From assembly GCA_904501735.1 (NCBI GenBank), contig CAJGBY010000009.1, positions 1 through 64,000 of the forward strand: a DNA stretch of 64,000 nt, written 5' to 3'. The DNA comes from an uncultured Muribaculaceae bacterium (lineage in GTDB: Bacteria; Bacteroidota; Bacteroidia; Bacteroidales; Muribaculaceae). Each line of letters opens with the position of its first letter. Within the stretch, counting starts at the first letter, position 1. Positions 62,184-64,000 of this stretch are shown here, in pieces. The position numbers and the translations under genes are program-made. Under the pieces are notes generated by a model, which searched no databases, was not told the origin of the DNA, and saw nothing but the letters and a program-made list of their open reading frames with translations.

Positions 62184-62834
62184 ATGAAAAAAACAATTGG
62201 AGAAATCATCAAAGATGAAGTTAATCGTAAAGGTTTAAAAGCTGAACAATTCGGAGAACTTATTAATTGCGAGCGGGAAAATGTTTATAAAATTTATAAA
62301 CGAACAAATATGAGTGTTTTACAATTAAAAGAAATTTCAAAAGCGTTAGATCATAACTTTTTTGAAGATATAGTTAATAATAATATAGAAATGGAGGATC
62401 CTGAAGTGATGAGAGATTTTTATAATAGGCGTGCCGTTTCACAATTTATGGAAATTGTACCACAAGTGTTAGAAGATTTAGATGTAGAACCCACAATATC
62501 ATTTGGCAGACCAAAAGGTATTGAAAAAGATATCAAAATACCTGATTTTACTTTAACAGACTATTTTATCACATTTACAGTAGGAGAAACCTTTATGGAG
62601 CGTAGTCCAGAACACTGTAAAAAATCTTTTATTGGTTATGATGTTAAAAATAAAGATAACATAGAAATTGAGGTTTTACATAATGAATGGGTAAAGCAAA
62701 ATATGCCACTTAGTAACCCTGTTCAAATCAATATAAAGCTTGATTATAAAACCAAAGAAGAATGGATAAAAACACTGAAATTTGCTTTTGAAATATATGA
62801 TTATTGTAAAAGAATAAATAGAATTCGCTTATGA
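62184..62834 (+). CDS. Helix-turn-helix protein with unknown C-terminal domain
   Basis: A 216-residue protein. Residues ~1-70 look like an XRE-type helix-turn-helix (IGEIIKDEVNRKGLKAEQFGELINCERENVYKIYKRTNMSVLQLKEISKAL). The remaining ~145 residues are acidic and unassigned: DFTLTDYFITFTVGETFMERSPEHCKKSFIGYD and a final helix KTLKFAFEIYDYCKRINRI. Codon use is AT-rich, unlike the neighbours on the left. The next gene overlaps its end by four bases (ATGA), so the two are translationally coupled. It probably regulates the cluster. Confidence 0.72.
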   Translation: MKKTIGEIIKDEVNRKGLKAEQFGELINCERENVYKIYKRTNMSVLQLKEISKALDHNFFEDIVNNNIEMEDPEVMRDFYNRRAVSQFMEIVPQVLEDLDVEPTISFGRPKGIEKDIKIPDFTLTDYFITFTVGETFMERSPEHCKKSFIGYDVKNKDNIEIEVLHNEWVKQNMPLSNPVQINIKLDYKTKEEWIKTLKFAFEIYDYCKRINRIRL

Positions 62835-63637
62835 TAGTTCCAAAAATGTCTATTTATCAAATGTATGAGAAAATAGAAGCAGACAAAGTAAAAATAGAAT
62901 TTGAAGCACAAAAATTAATGCCTAAAATAATAAAGGAAATAAAACAGCAAAGGTCATTTCCTTTTTATAAATGTGTTGAATATAAGCCAAGTAGCAATAA
63001 TGTTCATGTAATTTTCTTTTATGCTGAAACTAAGAAGGATGTAGAAAAACCTATATGGGATTTCTTTACAGTTCTGTTTAATGATAGGCAACGATTTGTG
63101 TTAAAACAACGATGTGAGATTTATAATGGAATAGGTACAAGGGCTATTAAAATTTATACGAGTCACTTTTTCCAGAGATATAAGGAAAGAAAGTATAATA
63201 ATATGGATTTAAGTAAAAATGAATTGGCTTGTAGATTTTTTTCAAAAAACTTATCCTTCGATAAAAAAGCCTACGAAATACCTATTGTTATAAATGAGGA
63301 AATAAATAGAAATTTTAAGGAATATGGATCTTCTAATCATTGGGTAATGTTAGTAAATGAAGGATTGTGCTTTACTCGATCTTGTCAATATGACAAAACA
63401 TGGAAGGTTAGTAAGTTAAAAGAAACAGAAGCATTGCTTTTTATATATACAACATTTGTATCCAATAGCGAACTAAAAGAACCTCAAAAAGAAGCACTCA
63501 GAAAGGAATACATGAATGTCTATAAAGAGATGTATGAAGATTGTAAAAGGAATGAAGCTCAAGAAAAAATGATTGCATTAAGAAAAAATTATAAAGATAT
63601 TCTTAACTTTGTAGAAACTAATAGAATTACCTTATGA
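62831..63637 (+). CDS. Cytoplasmic protein of unknown function
   Basis: A 268-residue protein without signal peptide or membrane helix. No family recognised. The most structured part is residues ~60-125: VHVIFFYAETKKD, FTVLFNDRQRFVLKQRCEIYNG, and AIKIYTSHFFQRYKERKYNNMD. The last has a His-x4-Arg-x2-Arg pattern seen in some small toxin-like or nuclease-like domains, but that is weak evidence. SSNHWVMLVNEGLCFTRSC near 175 could be another strand pair, and the C-terminal ~60 residues are charged helix. It overlaps both neighbours by ATGA, so all three genes form one coupled unit. Confidence 0.65.
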   Translation: MIVPKMSIYQMYEKIEADKVKIEFEAQKLMPKIIKEIKQQRSFPFYKCVEYKPSSNNVHVIFFYAETKKDVEKPIWDFFTVLFNDRQRFVLKQRCEIYNGIGTRAIKIYTSHFFQRYKERKYNNMDLSKNELACRFFSKNLSFDKKAYEIPIVINEEINRNFKEYGSSNHWVMLVNEGLCFTRSCQYDKTWKVSKLKETEALLFIYTTFVSNSELKEPQKEALRKEYMNVYKEMYEDCKRNEAQEKMIALRKNYKDILNFVETNRITL

Positions 63638-64000
63638 AACAATTAATTTTTATAGTATGTTTTGTTATGCCATTTATAGTATTGGGACAAAACATTGAAA
63701 ACTTGGATAGTATAAGAGAGCGAGAAAGAGAAGATTCTATTTTTTGGAAAGAATATCAAGAGAGAATAGAAAGAATAACTGTTAAAGAAATTTGTAATGT
63801 TCCGTTTGGTTGTTCATATGAAAAGGCTGAGACCATTTTAGAAAATAAATATGGTTCAAGTACATTTTCAGATAGAACTCAAATCGTTTATTATGATAAA
63901 ACTTATGCTGGAATAACTTTTTACAAAATTTGTTTTCTATTTCAATCAGATGGAGTTAAGAGTTATATGAATGGTTGTATTTTTGTTTTAGAGTCAAAAA
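63634..64000 (+). CDS. Secreted protein of unknown function, cut by the window end
   Basis: The first 122 residues are visible. A signal peptide (MKQLIFIVCFVMPFIVLG then QNIEN) leaves Gln at the mature start. A short charged helix (DSIRERERED) is followed by a domain starting CNVPFGCSYEKAETILENKYG and TYAGITFYKICFLFQ, a pattern I recall only from hypothetical Bacteroidales proteins. It overlaps the gene before by four bases (ATGA). An exported protein coupled to a cytoplasmic pair is unusual for a toxin-antitoxin unit, so other roles should be considered. Confidence 0.65.
   Translation, partial: MKQLIFIVCFVMPFIVLGQNIENLDSIREREREDSIFWKEYQERIERITVKEICNVPFGCSYEKAETILENKYGSSTFSDRTQIVYYDKTYAGITFYKICFLFQSDGVKSYMNGCIFVLESK

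Noticed and set aside
1..64000. tRNA, rRNA, insertion sequences, prophage and CRISPR
   Set aside because: None recognised by reading; no transposase, integrase other than XerD, or long direct repeats were seen. Short tRNAs could still be missed without a covariance-model search.

Overview
The window looks like a chromosomal segment of a Bacteroidales bacterium, most likely Muribaculaceae or a near relative. The grounds are promoters of the Bacteroidetes type (TTTG, about 19 bases, TAnnTTTG), few Shine-Dalgarno sites, many secreted proteins with Gln right after the signal peptide, a C-terminal secretion tail of the type IX kind (EYYNLQG...NPENGIFIKKQG), two PorZ-like proteins, and Bacteroidetes-restricted families (DUF4294, DUF4834, a large LepB next to WbqC, a YfhO protein, a small phosphatidylserine decarboxylase). 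No tRNA, rRNA, insertion sequence, prophage or CRISPR array was seen.

Layout. 0-5 kb: a propeller-like secreted protein and a very large secreted amidase with a type IX tail. 5-18 kb: a DUF4369-like lipoprotein, comM/yifB, proB, a cupin regulator with an acyl-CoA ligase, proA, WbqC, lepB and mutS. 18-23 kb: an unknown secreted protein and a YfhO/methyltransferase-like/GT11-like envelope operon. 23-31 kb: xerD, a glycerophosphodiesterase, bcp-recA, a WG-repeat/zinc-finger protein, a prolyl oligopeptidase and a glutaminyl cyclase. 31-36 kb: two divergent secreted proteins with the same type IX tail. 36-41 kb: DUF4834, pssA, psd, yebC, pheT. 41-46 kb: a FadL-type outer membrane protein, a triple-repeat secreted protein and a second amidase. 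46-56 kb: a minus-strand run leuS, rdgB, unknown, porZ-like, acyltransferase, porZ. 56-57 kb: a TrmH-type methyltransferase inside an AT-rich zone full of TTATYAACA boxes. 57-62 kb: DUF4294, a broken small gene, and a namZ-like/sodium symporter/WYL operon. 62-64 kb: an AT-rich three-gene coupled cluster of unknown function, cut by the window edge.

How they work together. Much of the window concerns the envelope: type IX secretion (two PorZ-like proteins and three tail-bearing cargo proteins), signal peptidase, glutaminyl cyclase, phosphatidylethanolamine synthesis, peptidoglycan amidases and a probable muramic-acid salvage operon. The rest is housekeeping (proline synthesis, repair, recombination, translation).

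The most interesting points are a candidate replication origin near 56-57 kb, supported by a box cluster and a change in GC skew; a 38-base promoter-proximal element shared by two unrelated-looking secreted proteins; a 3' cassette (secretion tail plus terminator) shared almost base for base by three genes; a 45-base palindrome over the promoter of one amidase; and the porZ-acyltransferase-porZ arrangement.
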